64,000 nucleotides of DNA from Haloechinothrix aidingensis (GTDB taxonomy: Bacteria > Actinomycetota > Actinomycetes > Mycobacteriales > Pseudonocardiaceae): assembly GCF_013450155.1 (NCBI RefSeq), contig NZ_JACCKD010000007.1, forward strand, positions 232,245 through 296,244, written 5' to 3'. Below the pieces are notes generated by a model. That model saw nothing but the letters and a program-made list of their open reading frames with translations, had not been told where the DNA came from and did not search any database. Of this stretch, positions 18,457-28,185 are shown piece after piece; the first letter of the stretch is position 1; every line of letters begins with the position of its first letter. Both the position numbers and the translations under genes were made by a program.

Positions 18457-18519
18457 GGGTCGAGCCGAGGGACCCCTTGGGTACATCACGTGCACCGAAG
18501 GCGCCCTTCGGCTCGACCC
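18457..18519 (-). terminator. Hairpin downstream of clpB
   Basis: GGGTCGAGCCGA (from 18457) pairs with TCGGCTCGACCC (to 18519), about 12 bp plus an extra GGG/CCC, around a loop of about 30 nt. It sits 12 bp after the clpB stop, so it is most likely the clpB terminator. Confidence 0.7.
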
Positions 18520-18530
18520 CGCACGGCGCG

Positions 18531-21128
18531 TCAGGCCGCGCGGGTCACGCTGAGCTTGGTGGCGTTGTCGGTGTCCGGCACGTCCACCCGCACCGTGTCG
18601 CCGTCGCTGATCTCCCCGGCAAGCAGCTTGCGGGCCAGCTCGTCGCCGATCGCCGACTGCACCAGCCTGCGCAGCGGGCGAGCACCGTAGACCGGGTCGA
18701 ACCCGCCGACAGCGAGCCACTCCTTGGCCGCGTCGGTGACGTCCAGCGTCAGCCTGCGCTGGGCGAGACGGTCGGCCAGCCGCCGCACCTGGATCTCCAC
18801 GATCGACGTCAGCTGCTCGGTGTCGAGCGAGCCGAACACGACCATGTCGTCCAGCCGGTTGATGAACTCCGGCTTCAAGTGCTGGCGGACCACGCCGAGC
18901 ACCGCGTCCCGCCGTTGCCACTCGTCCAGCTCGGCATCGGCGATGACCTGCGAGCCGAGGTTCGAGGTCAGCACGAGGATCGTGTTGCGGAAGTCCACCG
19001 TGCGGCCCTGGCCGTCGGTGAGCCTGCCGTCGTCCAGTACCTGCAACAGCACGTCGAACACGTCCGAGTGGGCCTTCTCCACCTCGTCGAGCAGCACCAC
19101 CGAGTACGGCCGCCTGCGCACCGACTCGGTCAGCTGACCACCCTGGTCGTAGCCGACGTACCCGGGTGGGGCGCCGACGAGCCTGGCCACCGAGTGCTTC
19201 TCGCTGTACTCGCTCATGTCGATGCGCAGCATCGCGCGCTCGTCGTCGAACAGGAACTCGGCGAGCGCCTTGGCCAGCTCCGTCTTACCGACACCGGTGG
19301 GGCCGAGGAACAGGAACGAGCCAGCGGGCCGGTCCGGATCGGACACCCCGGCGCGCGCCCTGCGCACCGCGTCGGACACCGCATGTACCGCCTCGTCCTG
19401 GCCGACCACGCGCGCGCCGAGCTCGCTCTCCATGCGCAGCAGCTTGCCGGTCTCGCCCTCGAGGAGCTTGCCTGCCGGGATCCCGGTCCACGCGCTGACC
19501 ACGTCGGCGACGTCGTCCGGCCCGACCTCCTCCTTGAGCATCACCTCGTCCTGCATCCCGGAGTCGTCGGCCGTGGCAGCCTCCAGCTCCTTCTCCAGCG
19601 ACGGGATCCGGCCGTAGCGCAGCTCGGCCACGCGACCGAGGTTGCCGTCGCGCTCGGCGCGGTCCGCCTCCCCGCGCAGCTGCTCGAGCTGCTCCTTGAG
19701 GTCGCGGATCCGGTCGATGAACCCCTTCTCGTTCTGCCAGCGCGCGGTCAGCGCCGAGAGCTTCTCCCGCTGCGACGCCAGCTCCTCACGCAGGTTGGCG
19801 AGGCGTTCCCGCGAGGCGGCATCGTCCTCCTTGGACAGCGCCATCTCCTCGACCTCGAGGCGCCGGACAGCGCGCTCCACCTCGTCGATCTCCACCGGTC
19901 GCGAGTCGATCTCCATACGCAGCCGGGACGCAGCCTCGTCGACCAGGTCGATCGCCTTGTCCGGAAGGAACCGCGCTGTGATGTAGCGGTCCGACAGGGT
20001 CGCGGCTGCCACCAGCGCGGCATCGGTGATACGCACGCCGTGGTGGACCTCGTAGCGCTCCTTGAGCCCGCGCAGGATGCCGATCGTGTCGGGCGCGGAC
20101 GGCTCGTTCACCATGATCTGCTGGAAGCGCCGCTCCAGCGCCGCATCGGTCTCGATGTGCTTGCGGTACTCGTCCAGCGTGGTGGCACCGACCATGCGCA
20201 GCTCGCCGCGGGCCAGCATCGGCTTGATCATGTTGCCAGCGTCCATGGCGCCCTCGCCGCCCGCGCCGGCACCAACGATGGTGTGCAGCTCGTCGATGAA
20301 GGTGATCACCTCACCCTCGGACTCGGTGATCTCCTTGAGTACCGCCTTGAGCCGCTCCTCGAACTCGCCGCGGTACTTGGCCCCGGCGACCATCGCACCG
20401 AGGTCCAGCGCCACGACCCGCTTGTTGCGCAGCGACTCCGGCACATCGCCCGCGACGATGCGCTGCGCGAGGCCCTCGACGATCGCGGTCTTGCCCACGC
20501 CGGGATCGCCGATGAGCACGGGGTTGTTCTTGGTGCGCCGGGACAGCACCTGCACCACGCGGCGGATCTCGCTGTCCCGGCCGATGACCGGATCGAGGTC
20601 GCCGGACCGTGCCCGGTCGGTGAGGTCGAGCCCGTACTTCTCCAGCGCCTGGTACGTACCTTCCGGGTCCGGGCTCGTGACCCTTGCCGAGCCGCGCACC
20701 TTGGTGAACGCCTCACGTAGCGCCTCGGGGGTCGCGTTGTGCCTGCGCAGCAGGTCGGCGACCTTGCCGCCCTCGGAGGCCAGCCCCACAAGGAGGTGTT
20801 CGGCCGAGACGTAGTCGTCGCCGAGCTCGGTGGCCAGCTGCTGGGCGCGGGTCAGCGACTTCACCGCCTCCGAGTCGAACTGCGGCGTCGACACCGCCGA
20901 CCCCGTGGCCGACGGCAGACCCTGCGCGATGGGTTCCAGCTCGGAGCGCACCTGGCCGGGGTCGGCACCGACGGCGGTGAGCAGCGGTTGAGCGATCCCC
21001 TCGCTTTGCGCGAGCAGGGCGCCGAGCAGGTGCGCGGGCCCCACGTCGGGGTTTCCGGCAACGGTCGCGGCCTGCACGGCCGACGAGATCGCCTGCTGTG
21101 TCTTCGTCGTCGGGTTGAATGCGTCCAT
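18531..21128 (-). CDS. clpB: ATP-dependent disaggregase ClpB
   Basis: 865 aa from the ATG at 21128 (GAGGAGAGGG just before it); upstream codons in frame lack a site. Domains in order: N-terminal Clp_N repeats, first AAA module (Walker [14 protein letters not shown]), the coiled-coil middle domain (about residues 410-520), second AAA module (Walker [15 protein letters not shown]), and a C-terminal D2 small domain. ClpB works with DnaK/DnaJ/GrpE to rescue aggregated proteins. A HAIR operator lies upstream at 21243, so it belongs to the HspR regulon with the dnaK operon in this window. Confidence 0.97.
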   Translation of the reverse strand: MDAFNPTTKTQQAISSAVQAATVAGNPDVGPAHLLGALLAQSEGIAQPLLTAVGADPGQVRSELEPIAQGLPSATGSAVSTPQFDSEAVKSLTRAQQLATELGDDYVSAEHLLVGLASEGGKVADLLRRHNATPEALREAFTKVRGSARVTSPDPEGTYQALEKYGLDLTDRARSGDLDPVIGRDSEIRRVVQVLSRRTKNNPVLIGDPGVGKTAIVEGLAQRIVAGDVPESLRNKRVVALDLGAMVAGAKYRGEFEERLKAVLKEITESEGEVITFIDELHTIVGAGAGGEGAMDAGNMIKPMLARGELRMVGATTLDEYRKHIETDAALERRFQQIMVNEPSAPDTIGILRGLKERYEVHHGVRITDAALVAAATLSDRYITARFLPDKAIDLVDEAASRLRMEIDSRPVEIDEVERAVRRLEVEEMALSKEDDAASRERLANLREELASQREKLSALTARWQNEKGFIDRIRDLKEQLEQLRGEADRAERDGNLGRVAELRYGRIPSLEKELEAATADDSGMQDEVMLKEEVGPDDVADVVSAWTGIPAGKLLEGETGKLLRMESELGARVVGQDEAVHAVSDAVRRARAGVSDPDRPAGSFLFLGPTGVGKTELAKALAEFLFDDERAMLRIDMSEYSEKHSVARLVGAPPGYVGYDQGGQLTESVRRRPYSVVLLDEVEKAHSDVFDVLLQVLDDGRLTDGQGRTVDFRNTILVLTSNLGSQVIADAELDEWQRRDAVLGVVRQHLKPEFINRLDDMVVFGSLDTEQLTSIVEIQVRRLADRLAQRRLTLDVTDAAKEWLAVGGFDPVYGARPLRRLVQSAIGDELARKLLAGEISDGDTVRVDVPDTDNATKLSVTRAA

Positions 21129-21483
21129 CCCTCTCCTCAAAGCCTCAGAGCACACTCTGTGTCGTGTGTTCCATCTCATACTGCCTACTGGCGTCGCGGC
21201 TCACCGCGCCACCATCAGCTCTGCTAGGACAACGCGAGGAAACTTGAGTTAGTTCCGCTCAAGTTTGTGACGTTTCACCAGTGAGCACCGAGCACCTCCC
21301 GGCCGTCCGCGCCATCGCCTCCGCATCGCAGGCGACCCGATATGCACGGTTCGGAACACCCTGAAACCGCAACCGCCACCACGCCATCGCGCCCCTGCGT
21401 ACTCATTCGTCACACGACCAACGGCGGTACGCCACGAAACTCACTCTTGTGTGTCACCGGATCTTGTTGTGCACTACGCCACC
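21129..21483. promoter_or_regulatory. Divergent intergenic region between clpB and the symporter
   Basis: 355 bp without a convincing gene. It contains the HAIR operator at 21243-21263 for clpB and must carry the promoter of the rightward symporter gene. No other motif was recognised. Confidence 0.5.
21243..21263. promoter_or_regulatory. HspR operator (HAIR) upstream of clpB
   Basis: CTTGAGT-N7-GCTCAAG, one mismatch from the HAIR consensus CTTGAGT-N7-ACTCAAG. It lies 115 bp upstream of the clpB start. HspR is encoded in this window at 31536. Confidence 0.88.
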
Positions 21484-23085
21484 ATGTCCATAACTTCAGT
21501 CAACGCGTTGGCCACCAGCCAACCCGACACGGCAGGCCCCTTCCTCGCCCAACAGGGCGGCGGGGCCGAGACCGAGTTCCTTGCCCGTATCGAACAAGTC
21601 ATCAACAACACCTTCGACCCGATCGCCAACTGGCTCAGCACCGCCGTCTTCTACGAGATCTCCGTGTTCGGGGTGACCTTCCCCTGGATCGTCGCCTGGC
21701 TCGTACTCGCGGGCTTCGTCTTCACCCTCTACTTCGGGTTCATCCAGTTCCGCGGTTTCAAACTCGCCACCGAGATCGTCCGCGGTAAGTACACCAGCAA
21801 GGACGACCCCGGCGAGATCAGCCACTTCCAGGCGCTGACCTCCGCGGTCTCCGGGACCGTCGGGCTCGGCAACATCGCCGGTGTCGGCGTCGCCGTCACC
21901 ATCGGTGGCGCGGGTGCGACCTTCTGGATGATCCTTGCCGGGTTCCTCGGCATGTGCACCAAGTTCGTCGAGTGCACCCTCGGGGTTCGCTACCGTGAGG
22001 AACACCCGGACGGCACCGTGTCCGGCGGCCCGATGCACTACCTCCGCAAGGGGCTCGCCGAACGGATACCCGGCAACGGCGGCAAGATCGCCGGCACCGT
22101 CCTCGCCGTGCTGTCCTCGGTGATGATCCTCGCCTTCGGCTTCGGCGGCGGCAACATGTTCCAGGCCAACCAGACCGTCGCGCAGATCCGCGACACGACG
22201 GGCGGGGAGGACAGCTTCCTCGCCGGTGACGGCGCCGCGCTGATCTTCGGGCTGATCCTGTCCCTCGTCGTCGGCGGCGTCATCTTCGGCGGAATCAAGT
22301 CCATCGGACGGGTCACCAGCAGGCTCGTGCCCTCCATGGCACTGGTCTACATCAGCGCCTGCGCCGTGGTGATCCTGTTCAACATCACCTCGGTACCCGA
22401 CGCGATCCGGCAGATCCTCGAGGGAGCCTTCACCGGTCACGGCGTGCTCGGCGGGGCGATCGGCGCGCTGATCGTCGGCTTCACCCGCTCGGCCTTCTCC
22501 AACGAGGCCGGCCTCGGTTCCGCCCCGATCGCGCACTCGGCGGTCAAGACCAAGCACCCCTCGTCCGAGGGCCTGGTCGCGATGATCGAACCGTTCATCG
22601 ACACCGTGGTCGTCTGCACCATGACCGCCCTGACCATCATCATCGCCAACACCGCGATCTGGCGGGAAGGCCAGCAGGCCGTCTTCGAGAGCGGGGACCG
22701 TGGCGAGGCGCCGGACGGCGTGACCGTCACCTCGCACTCCTTCGAAACCGTGCTGCCGTGGTTCCCCTACGTACTCACGATCGCCGTCGTGCTCTTCGCT
22801 GTCTCCACCATGATCACCTGGGCCTACTACGGGCAGAAGGCATGGACCTACCTGTTCGGCAAGAGCGACCTCAGCGAGAACGTCTACCGCGTCGTGTTCT
22901 GCGCCTTCGTCGTGATCGGCTCGGTGCTCACCTTCGGCAGCGTGCTGGACTTCGTCGACGCGGTGCTGTTCCTGCTGGCGCTGTTCAACATCATCGGGCT
23001 CTACATCCTGGCGCCCGTGGTCAAGCGCGAGCTGGCCGCGTTCCGGTCCGGGGTGCGCTCCCGAGAGATCGAGAAGGTGCAGTAG
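21484..23085 (+). CDS. Alanine/glycine:sodium symporter (AGCS family)
   Basis: 533 aa from the ATG at 21484; a GTG at 21451 is in frame, and neither has a clear ribosome site. About eleven hydrophobic segments. Family hallmarks: SGTVGLGNIAGVGVAVTIGG at about residues 122-141, PMHYLRKGL, and NEAGLGSAPIAHSA near residue 340. AGCS proteins take up alanine or glycine with Na+. The first 45 residues are a hydrophilic tail before the membrane core. Two hairpin terminators follow directly. Confidence 0.92.
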   Translation: MSITSVNALATSQPDTAGPFLAQQGGGAETEFLARIEQVINNTFDPIANWLSTAVFYEISVFGVTFPWIVAWLVLAGFVFTLYFGFIQFRGFKLATEIVRGKYTSKDDPGEISHFQALTSAVSGTVGLGNIAGVGVAVTIGGAGATFWMILAGFLGMCTKFVECTLGVRYREEHPDGTVSGGPMHYLRKGLAERIPGNGGKIAGTVLAVLSSVMILAFGFGGGNMFQANQTVAQIRDTTGGEDSFLAGDGAALIFGLILSLVVGGVIFGGIKSIGRVTSRLVPSMALVYISACAVVILFNITSVPDAIRQILEGAFTGHGVLGGAIGALIVGFTRSAFSNEAGLGSAPIAHSAVKTKHPSSEGLVAMIEPFIDTVVVCTMTALTIIIANTAIWREGQQAVFESGDRGEAPDGVTVTSHSFETVLPWFPYVLTIAVVLFAVSTMITWAYYGQKAWTYLFGKSDLSENVYRVVFCAFVVIGSVLTFGSVLDFVDAVLFLLALFNIIGLYILAPVVKRELAAFRSGVRSREIEKVQ

Positions 23086-23107
23086 CGACCAACCCCCTGG
23101 CAGCCCC

Positions 23108-23128
23108 GGTATCGCGCGGCGCGATACC
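23108..23128 (+). terminator. Hairpin after the symporter gene (first of two)
   Basis: GGTATCGCG and CGCGATACC with a 3-nt loop, 22 bp beyond the symporter stop. Confidence 0.7.
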
Positions 23129-23144
23129 TAGGGACACGGATCCG

Positions 23145-23183
23145 GGCCGGCCCCGCACGTGTACGACACGGGCGGGGCCGGCC
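23145..23183 (+). terminator. Second hairpin after the symporter gene
   Basis: Perfect 12-bp arms GGCCGGCCCCGC and GCGGGGCCGGCC around a 15-nt loop. With the preceding hairpin it forms a tandem terminator before the flavohaemoprotein gene. Confidence 0.75.
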
Positions 23184-23338
23184 GCGTTCGACAGCCACGT
23201 GCCGACGGCGGGTTCCCAGCAGAAGTATGGTGCAGTCTGGTATGGCGTACTCGTGCTCGTCCGGTGCCCGCGCCCCGCTGCGCGCAGGTCGCGGCTCGGC
23301 CGGCCGTGCATGACTCCCAGCGCAACGAAGTGGACCCC

Positions 23339-24529
23339 GTGGATTCGTACCCAGAGCACATGTCGCCGGCGGTCAGCCCGGTACCGCGGACGCGTGCGTC
23401 CAGGGAGGCCCCACCCGCGGTCGCCGCGATGGTCCGGTTGATCAAAGAGACGTGGGCCGAGGTCGAACCGGACGTGGCCGAGCTCTCCGCGACCTTCTAC
23501 GACTTGCTGTTCCGGCTCAGCCCGGACATCCGGGAGATGTTCCCCATCAACATCGAGGCGCAACGCGGCAAGCTGGTGCGCGGCATCGCACACGTGGCGC
23601 AGATGGTCGACCGCCCGGACGACCTCGTCCCGTACCTCAACCAGCTGGGCCGCGACTACCGCAAGTACCACGTGCGCTCCCGGCACTACGAAGCCATCGG
23701 CACCGCGATGCTGGGCGCCCTGCGGCACCACCTCGGCGCGCGCTGGACCGAGCAGGTCGAGCACGCCTGGGCCGAGGCCTACACCGTGGTGGCCCGGTCG
23801 ATGCAGGAAGCGGCCGACGCCGACCCGAGCCCCGCGTCGCTGACCGGAACCGTGATCGACCACCGCCGCCTGACCTGGGACCTGGCACTGGTCCGGGTGC
23901 AGCCGGAAACACCGATCAACTACCGCGCCGGGCAGTACATGAGCATCGAAGTCCCGCAGCGCCCGCGGCTGTGGCGATACCTGTCGCCTGCGAACGCGCC
24001 CCGCAAGGACGGCGTGATCGAGTTCCACGTGCACGCCGTGGAGGGCGGCTGGGTGAGCAGGGCCATCGTCAGCCACACCCAGCTCGGCGACGTCTGGCGG
24101 TTCGGCCCGCCGCTGGGCAGGCTCAGCGTGGACCGCGACGCAGGCAGGGACGTGTTGATGATCGCGGGAGGCACCGGCCTCGCACCGCTGCGCGCGATTG
24201 TCGACGAGCTGTCCCAGTGGGGCAAGAACCCCAACGTGCACCTGTTCTACGGCGGGCGTACCGGCGAGGACCTCTACGACCTGGACGACCTGCGCGCGCT
24301 CGCCGCCACGAACCCATGGCTGAGCATCGTGCCCACGGTCGAGGACGGCTCACTGCCCGGAGCCGAGCGAGGGACCCTGGCCGAAGCCGTCACCAGGCAC
24401 GGGGCATGGCCGGGACACGACGTGCTCGTGTCCGGATCACCACAGATGATCAAGGCGACCATCTCGCGCATGCTCGTGGCAGGAACCACGCTCGACCAGA
24501 TCGCCTACGACCCGTTCACCCTCAACTGA
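23339..24529 (+). CDS. Flavohaemoprotein 1 (globin-FNR fusion) with Tyr at the proximal haem position
   Basis: About 396 aa; the start is uncertain between GTG 23330, GTG 23339 and ATG 23360. A globin domain (about 150 residues, with FYDLLFRLSP) is followed by a ferredoxin-reductase-like FAD domain (RAGQYMSIEVP, WRYLSPAN) and an NAD domain (IAGGTGLAPLRAI), ending DQIAYDPF. Family members oxidise NO to nitrate with O2 and NAD(P)H. Compared with E. coli-type Hmp, the residue aligned with the proximal haem His is Tyr (codon 23657-23659, motif LGRDYRKYH); the paralogue at 25751 has His there. It stands where M. tuberculosis has Rv0385, next to clpB. Confidence 0.92.
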   Translation: MDSYPEHMSPAVSPVPRTRASREAPPAVAAMVRLIKETWAEVEPDVAELSATFYDLLFRLSPDIREMFPINIEAQRGKLVRGIAHVAQMVDRPDDLVPYLNQLGRDYRKYHVRSRHYEAIGTAMLGALRHHLGARWTEQVEHAWAEAYTVVARSMQEAADADPSPASLTGTVIDHRRLTWDLALVRVQPETPINYRAGQYMSIEVPQRPRLWRYLSPANAPRKDGVIEFHVHAVEGGWVSRAIVSHTQLGDVWRFGPPLGRLSVDRDAGRDVLMIAGGTGLAPLRAIVDELSQWGKNPNVHLFYGGRTGEDLYDLDDLRALAATNPWLSIVPTVEDGSLPGAERGTLAEAVTRHGAWPGHDVLVSGSPQMIKATISRMLVAGTTLDQIAYDPFTLN

Positions 24530-25383
24530 CCGGGCTCGCCGCACTGCGCAGCGGCCTCCCTGCGCTGCTGACGGACACCGAAATAGTCACCGCCCTTGCG
24601 CTTGCTGTCGTCGGTGCCCCAGGCGCGGTGCCGCTCGGCCGGTTTCAACCGCGGGATGTGCTTGCGGCAGTGGATGTAGGCCTCCGCGATCTCCACGACG
24701 ACCCAGCGCTCCGGGATCCGTCCGCGTACGGTCTCCTCCGGGATCCCGGTGAACTCCTCCCGCATCTTGTCGTCCTCGACGATCCGCGCACGGCCGTTGA
24801 TGTGCAGACCGATCTGATCGCGCACGAAGTCGATCAGCATGATCCCCACATGCGGGTTCTCGATGATGTTGCCGAGGCTGGCCATCACCCCGTTGCCCCG
24901 GTACTCGGGATACGCGACGCACTTGTCGTTCAGCACCAGAAGGAACCCCGGCGGGCCGGCGCGCAGCGAACAGTCCGCCTCCCCGTTCGCGTCGGCGGTG
25001 GCGACGAACGCCATGTCCATCCGGCCGACGAACTCCTGCATCTCCTCGTTGAGATGGTCGAGCATCTGGTCGTTGTAGAAGCGCTCGGCCCGGGTCGTGG
25101 TGCCGCAGGCCTGCTGCAGCTGGTGCTCGCCTTCCGACCCGGGATTCGCCGGGGCGGGGTCGAACAGCGCTGGCTGGTAACCCTCCGTGAGCTCCCCGGC
25201 GACCGGCGGATCGACCGGTGGCTGGGCCGGTGCGGGTCGCTGGGCCGACGGCGCGGGCGCAGGCGGCGGTGCGGCCTGCTGCGGGGCCGGTGGAGGCGTC
25301 CCGCCGGACACTTGCGGGGGTCCGTACTGCTGGGTGTGCGGAGAATCACTGGAGTCCGGTGGCGTCAGGTCCATCGACGCCAT
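24505..25383 (-). CDS. PPOx-family flavin-binding protein with proline-rich N-terminus
   Basis: 292 aa from ATG 25383; ATG 25374 or an upstream GTG near 25430 are alternatives. The first 80 residues are rich in Pro, Ala and Gln (low complexity). The rest matches the pyridoxamine 5'-phosphate oxidase/flavin split-barrel fold: MDMAFVATADANGEADCSLR, YRGNGVMASLGNIIENPHVG, LHINGRARIV, EAYIHCRKHIPRL. Such proteins bind FMN or F420 and act as oxidoreductases or haem-related enzymes. It overlaps the end of flavohaemoprotein 1 by 25 bp, convergently, and is divergent from flavohaemoprotein 2, suggesting a shared redox or nitrosative-stress theme. Confidence 0.85.
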   Translation of the reverse strand: MASMDLTPPDSSDSPHTQQYGPPQVSGGTPPPAPQQAAPPPAPAPSAQRPAPAQPPVDPPVAGELTEGYQPALFDPAPANPGSEGEHQLQQACGTTTRAERFYNDQMLDHLNEEMQEFVGRMDMAFVATADANGEADCSLRAGPPGFLLVLNDKCVAYPEYRGNGVMASLGNIIENPHVGIMLIDFVRDQIGLHINGRARIVEDDKMREEFTGIPEETVRGRIPERWVVVEIAEAYIHCRKHIPRLKPAERHRAWGTDDSKRKGGDYFGVRQQRREAAAQCGEPGQLRVNGS

Positions 25384-25750
25384 GCGTGCCAGTCGGCGCG
25401 AATGCTTGATGTCCACGAGGTTTCCCACCGGTTCTAGGGATCGTCCTGCGGTTACTCGTTGTGCCGGGCTCCGGCACGGAGTACTGGGCAGGCGTCCCAC
25501 TGTGCCATGAGTCTCGTCATCAGCAAGACCCCACGAGACGAAAATTACCCCGTTATGCCCAACAGCCGCCTACGGTGCGCGAGGCACCCGCTACGCAGCA
25601 GAATGTCCCCGGTTGGCGCAACGATCGACTCCCCAAAGTCGGCGAGAAACAAGTTACGCTCGGTTGACGACATATCCTGTGGGAATGTCGCGGTCAGCGC
25701 CAGGGTGTGCAGGCCGCAGCAACTGGTGAACTTGGAGAGCCCGCGCACCG
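25384..25750. promoter_or_regulatory. Divergent promoter region, PPOx gene / flavohaemoprotein 2
   Basis: 367 bp without a gene. A GGGAAT at 25681 followed 18 bp later by GTG loosely resembles a SigR-type promoter (GGAAT-N18-GTT); this is a weak match. Nothing else was recognised. Confidence 0.35.
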
Positions 25751-26929
25751 ATGACACTGAACGCCGCAATCGACGACCCGGACGAGCACGAAGGGCAGCA
25801 CAGCGCTCAGCAACAACGTGCTGAGCGCGTGGTCGCGCTTATCCGGGACAGCTTCGCCGTGGTGGAGCCCCGCTCCGACGAGGTCGCGCGGTACTTCTAC
25901 GCAGTGCTGTTCACCATCGCACCCGAGACCCGCGACCTGTTCCCGGTGAACATGGAAGTCCAGCGCAGCCGATTCTTCGGCGCGCTGGTGCACATCGTGC
26001 AGATGATCGACAACCGCCAGGAGCTCGAACCGTACCTCCGGCAGCTCGGCAGGGACCACCGCAAGTTCGACGTGGTCGAGCGGCACTTCGAGGCCGTAGG
26101 GACCGCGCTGCTCGCCGCGCTCAAGCGCTACCTGGGTGACGAGTGGACCGAGGAGGTCGAGCGCGCGTGGGCGGATGCCTACGCCATCGTGGCGGGAGTG
26201 ATGCAGGAAGGCGCGGCCGCGGACTCCGGCCCCGCCTGGTGGGCAGGCACGGTCGTCGAACATCGCAAGCTCAGCAGCAAGGTCGCGGTACTGCGGGTGC
26301 AGCCCGACGAACCCGTCCCGTACCGGCCGGGACAGTACGTCAGCGTGGAGACACCGCAGCGGCAGCGCATGTGGCGCTACCTCTCGCCTGCGAACCCACC
26401 CAGCGCGGACGGCACGATCGAGTTCCACGTGCGGAGCGTCCCCGAAGGCTGGGTGAGCAGGGCGCTGGTCCACCACACGAGGATCGGGGACCGGTGGCGG
26501 ATCGGCGCGCCCATGGGGTCGCTGTGGCTCGATCACACGGGCAGCCGTGACCTGGTCATGGTCGCCGGAGGTACCGGGCTGGCCCCACTGCGGGCCGTGC
26601 TCGGTGAGCTCGAACAGCGCAGTCAACCACCCAAGGTCGAGCTGTTCTTCGGTGGGGCGAGCCATGACGACCTGTACCAGCTGGCCGAGCTGCGCCAATT
26701 CGCGGAGCGACACCCCTGGCTGACCGTCAACCCGGTGACCGAGGACGGTTCGGTACCCGGCGGGTTCGAGGGAACCCTGCCCGACGTCGTCACGTCCCAC
26801 GGGGCGTGGCACGGCTACGACGTACTGATCTCGGGATCGCCGGAGATGATCCGCGCGACCGTGTCGCGGATGCTGGTCACCGGAACCACCTTCGACCAGA
26901 TCTACTACGACTCCTTCCCGACGGACTGA
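25751..26929 (+). CDS. Flavohaemoprotein 2 (globin-FNR fusion)
   Basis: 392 aa. Globin domain with FYAVLFTIAPETRDLFP and the proximal His at codon 26057-26059 (GRDHRKF, His103), then FAD domain RPGQYVSVETPQ and WRYLSPANPP, NAD domain VAGGTGLAPLRAV, ending DQIYYDSFPTD. It is closely related to flavohaemoprotein 1 throughout its length, so the two are paralogues about 2.4 kb apart. With an intact proximal His it is the better candidate for NO dioxygenase activity. Confidence 0.93.
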   Translation: MTLNAAIDDPDEHEGQHSAQQQRAERVVALIRDSFAVVEPRSDEVARYFYAVLFTIAPETRDLFPVNMEVQRSRFFGALVHIVQMIDNRQELEPYLRQLGRDHRKFDVVERHFEAVGTALLAALKRYLGDEWTEEVERAWADAYAIVAGVMQEGAAADSGPAWWAGTVVEHRKLSSKVAVLRVQPDEPVPYRPGQYVSVETPQRQRMWRYLSPANPPSADGTIEFHVRSVPEGWVSRALVHHTRIGDRWRIGAPMGSLWLDHTGSRDLVMVAGGTGLAPLRAVLGELEQRSQPPKVELFFGGASHDDLYQLAELRQFAERHPWLTVNPVTEDGSVPGGFEGTLPDVVTSHGAWHGYDVLISGSPEMIRATVSRMLVTGTTFDQIYYDSFPTD

Positions 26930-27073
26930 GGCGGCCGGGCGAGCGCTCGGGCGGTACGGTACGGCGTGTCCGGACGGCACGAGGTGGGGTCGGCGGCTGG
27001 GCGCTGGGCTCGGTGGCGGCTTGATCGCTGACAGCTCGCGGGGAAGCTGGGCACGACTACAGGGGGCGCAATA

Positions 27074-27709
27074 GTGCGGAGTTTCGTGACGACCGGTGTG
27101 GTCGCCGTCCTGTTGCTGGTGACCGGCTGCTCGGACAGCACGACCGGCACCACCGACCCCGCCGGGCAGGGCGACGCCGGTAACGGGCAGGAGCAGCAGA
27201 ACCGCCTGCCGCACAGCGGCGCTCCCGCTGTGGAGGATCCTGTCGAGGACACCAGGGAGTACGAGGCGGACCCCTGCACAATCCTTCCTGACGACAAACT
27301 CGACGATGTCGGATTTCCTATCGAAGACAGCAGCGAGGATCTCGAAGCCAGCGTGGGACCCCGATGCACGTACCACGTAGAAGGAGTACTTGCTGGCACT
27401 CTCGGTGTCTCGCTCGCCAAAGCCGAATCAGGTGGGCTGAGTCATATCTACTCGCTGAATGAGGACGGCATTCTCGAACTATTCGAAGAAGTCGACGACA
27501 TCCACGGGCACCCCGCCGTCATCGCCGCTGAACGCGACCAGCGTGAGAACGGGGAATGTGACATCTACATCGGGCTCAGAGACGATGCCGGCCTCGACGT
27601 TCAGGTGACCTTCTCCAGCGCAGAGCACAGCGAGCACCACGACGCACCCTGCGACGCCGCCTACCGGCTGGCCGAACTGGGAATTGAAACATTGCAGGCG
27701 GGCGAGTGA
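27074..27709 (+). CDS. DUF3558-like lipoprotein, copy A
   Basis: 211 aa from GTG 27074 (AGGGGG upstream). An N-terminal signal with lipobox LVTGC predicts lipidation. The mature part has NRLPHSGAPAVEDPVED, a Cys pair (PCTILPDD, GPRCTYHV), SHIYSLNEDGILELFEE and GECDIYIGL, shared nearly word for word with copy B at 28695. DUF3558 lipoproteins occur near ESX loci in actinobacteria. The gene directly downstream is the decayed copy of the WXG-type protein, so this pair looks like an older duplicate of the 28695-30727 pair. Confidence 0.85.
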   Translation: MRSFVTTGVVAVLLLVTGCSDSTTGTTDPAGQGDAGNGQEQQNRLPHSGAPAVEDPVEDTREYEADPCTILPDDKLDDVGFPIEDSSEDLEASVGPRCTYHVEGVLAGTLGVSLAKAESGGLSHIYSLNEDGILELFEEVDDIHGHPAVIAAERDQRENGECDIYIGLRDDAGLDVQVTFSSAEHSEHHDAPCDAAYRLAELGIETLQAGE

Positions 27710-27710
27710 C

Positions 27711-28106
27711 GGTCGCAGCTACGCCTCGCACTGCTTGGACGGCAAACAGGTCTGCGAACTGACCCACAAGAGTGGCCGGGTGCCCCAGTCGTTGGGGAAC
27801 GACGAGCACCCATCGAACCAGCTCTGTACGGAGCGCGACGACCTCACCACCCAACCGGCCACCCTGGAGATGTCGATCGGCACCTGTTGGAACGGGCAAC
27901 CAGCCAGGCACGTCATAGGTGTGGCGAGCCAGCCAAACGAGGTAGCAGGTGATCTTCCGCAAGCCCGCCCAGCACGACATGGAGCTGCACAACCCAACAC
28001 GTCAGGCCAGGCCGCTGAACACGACCTGCCGGAACGCCCAAAACAACGGTGGTCAAGGAGTGTGAGCTGGGCAGAACCGATTGCAGGCCCCAAACGGCGT
28101 TGCTAG
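27711..28106 (+). pseudogene. Decayed copy of the WXG-type ESX protein
   Basis: The frame after lipoprotein A, with no proper start, keeps residue-by-residue similarity to the N-terminus of the intact gene at 29345. Here it reads KQVCELTHKSGRVPQSLG and ATLEMSIGTCWNGQPARHV; there it reads EAIYELMHKGSRVPSSLA and AALEMSVDDSWKGATAENV. After about 70 codons the similarity ends and the frame runs into unrelated basic sequence with no Gly-rich part. It is interpreted as a truncated pseudogene from duplication of the lipoprotein-WXG cassette. Confidence 0.7.
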
Positions 28107-28185
28107 CGTAAGCGTCGGTGCGCGTCACGCAGCTCAGGCAGGATCATGGGGGCTGCCCAGCGGGGTTATCTGAGGAGGGAACATC

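Noticed and set aside
18150..20720. Long open frame antisense to clpB
   Set aside because: It is a mirror of the high-GC third-position pattern of clpB, with no known domain and no ribosome site.
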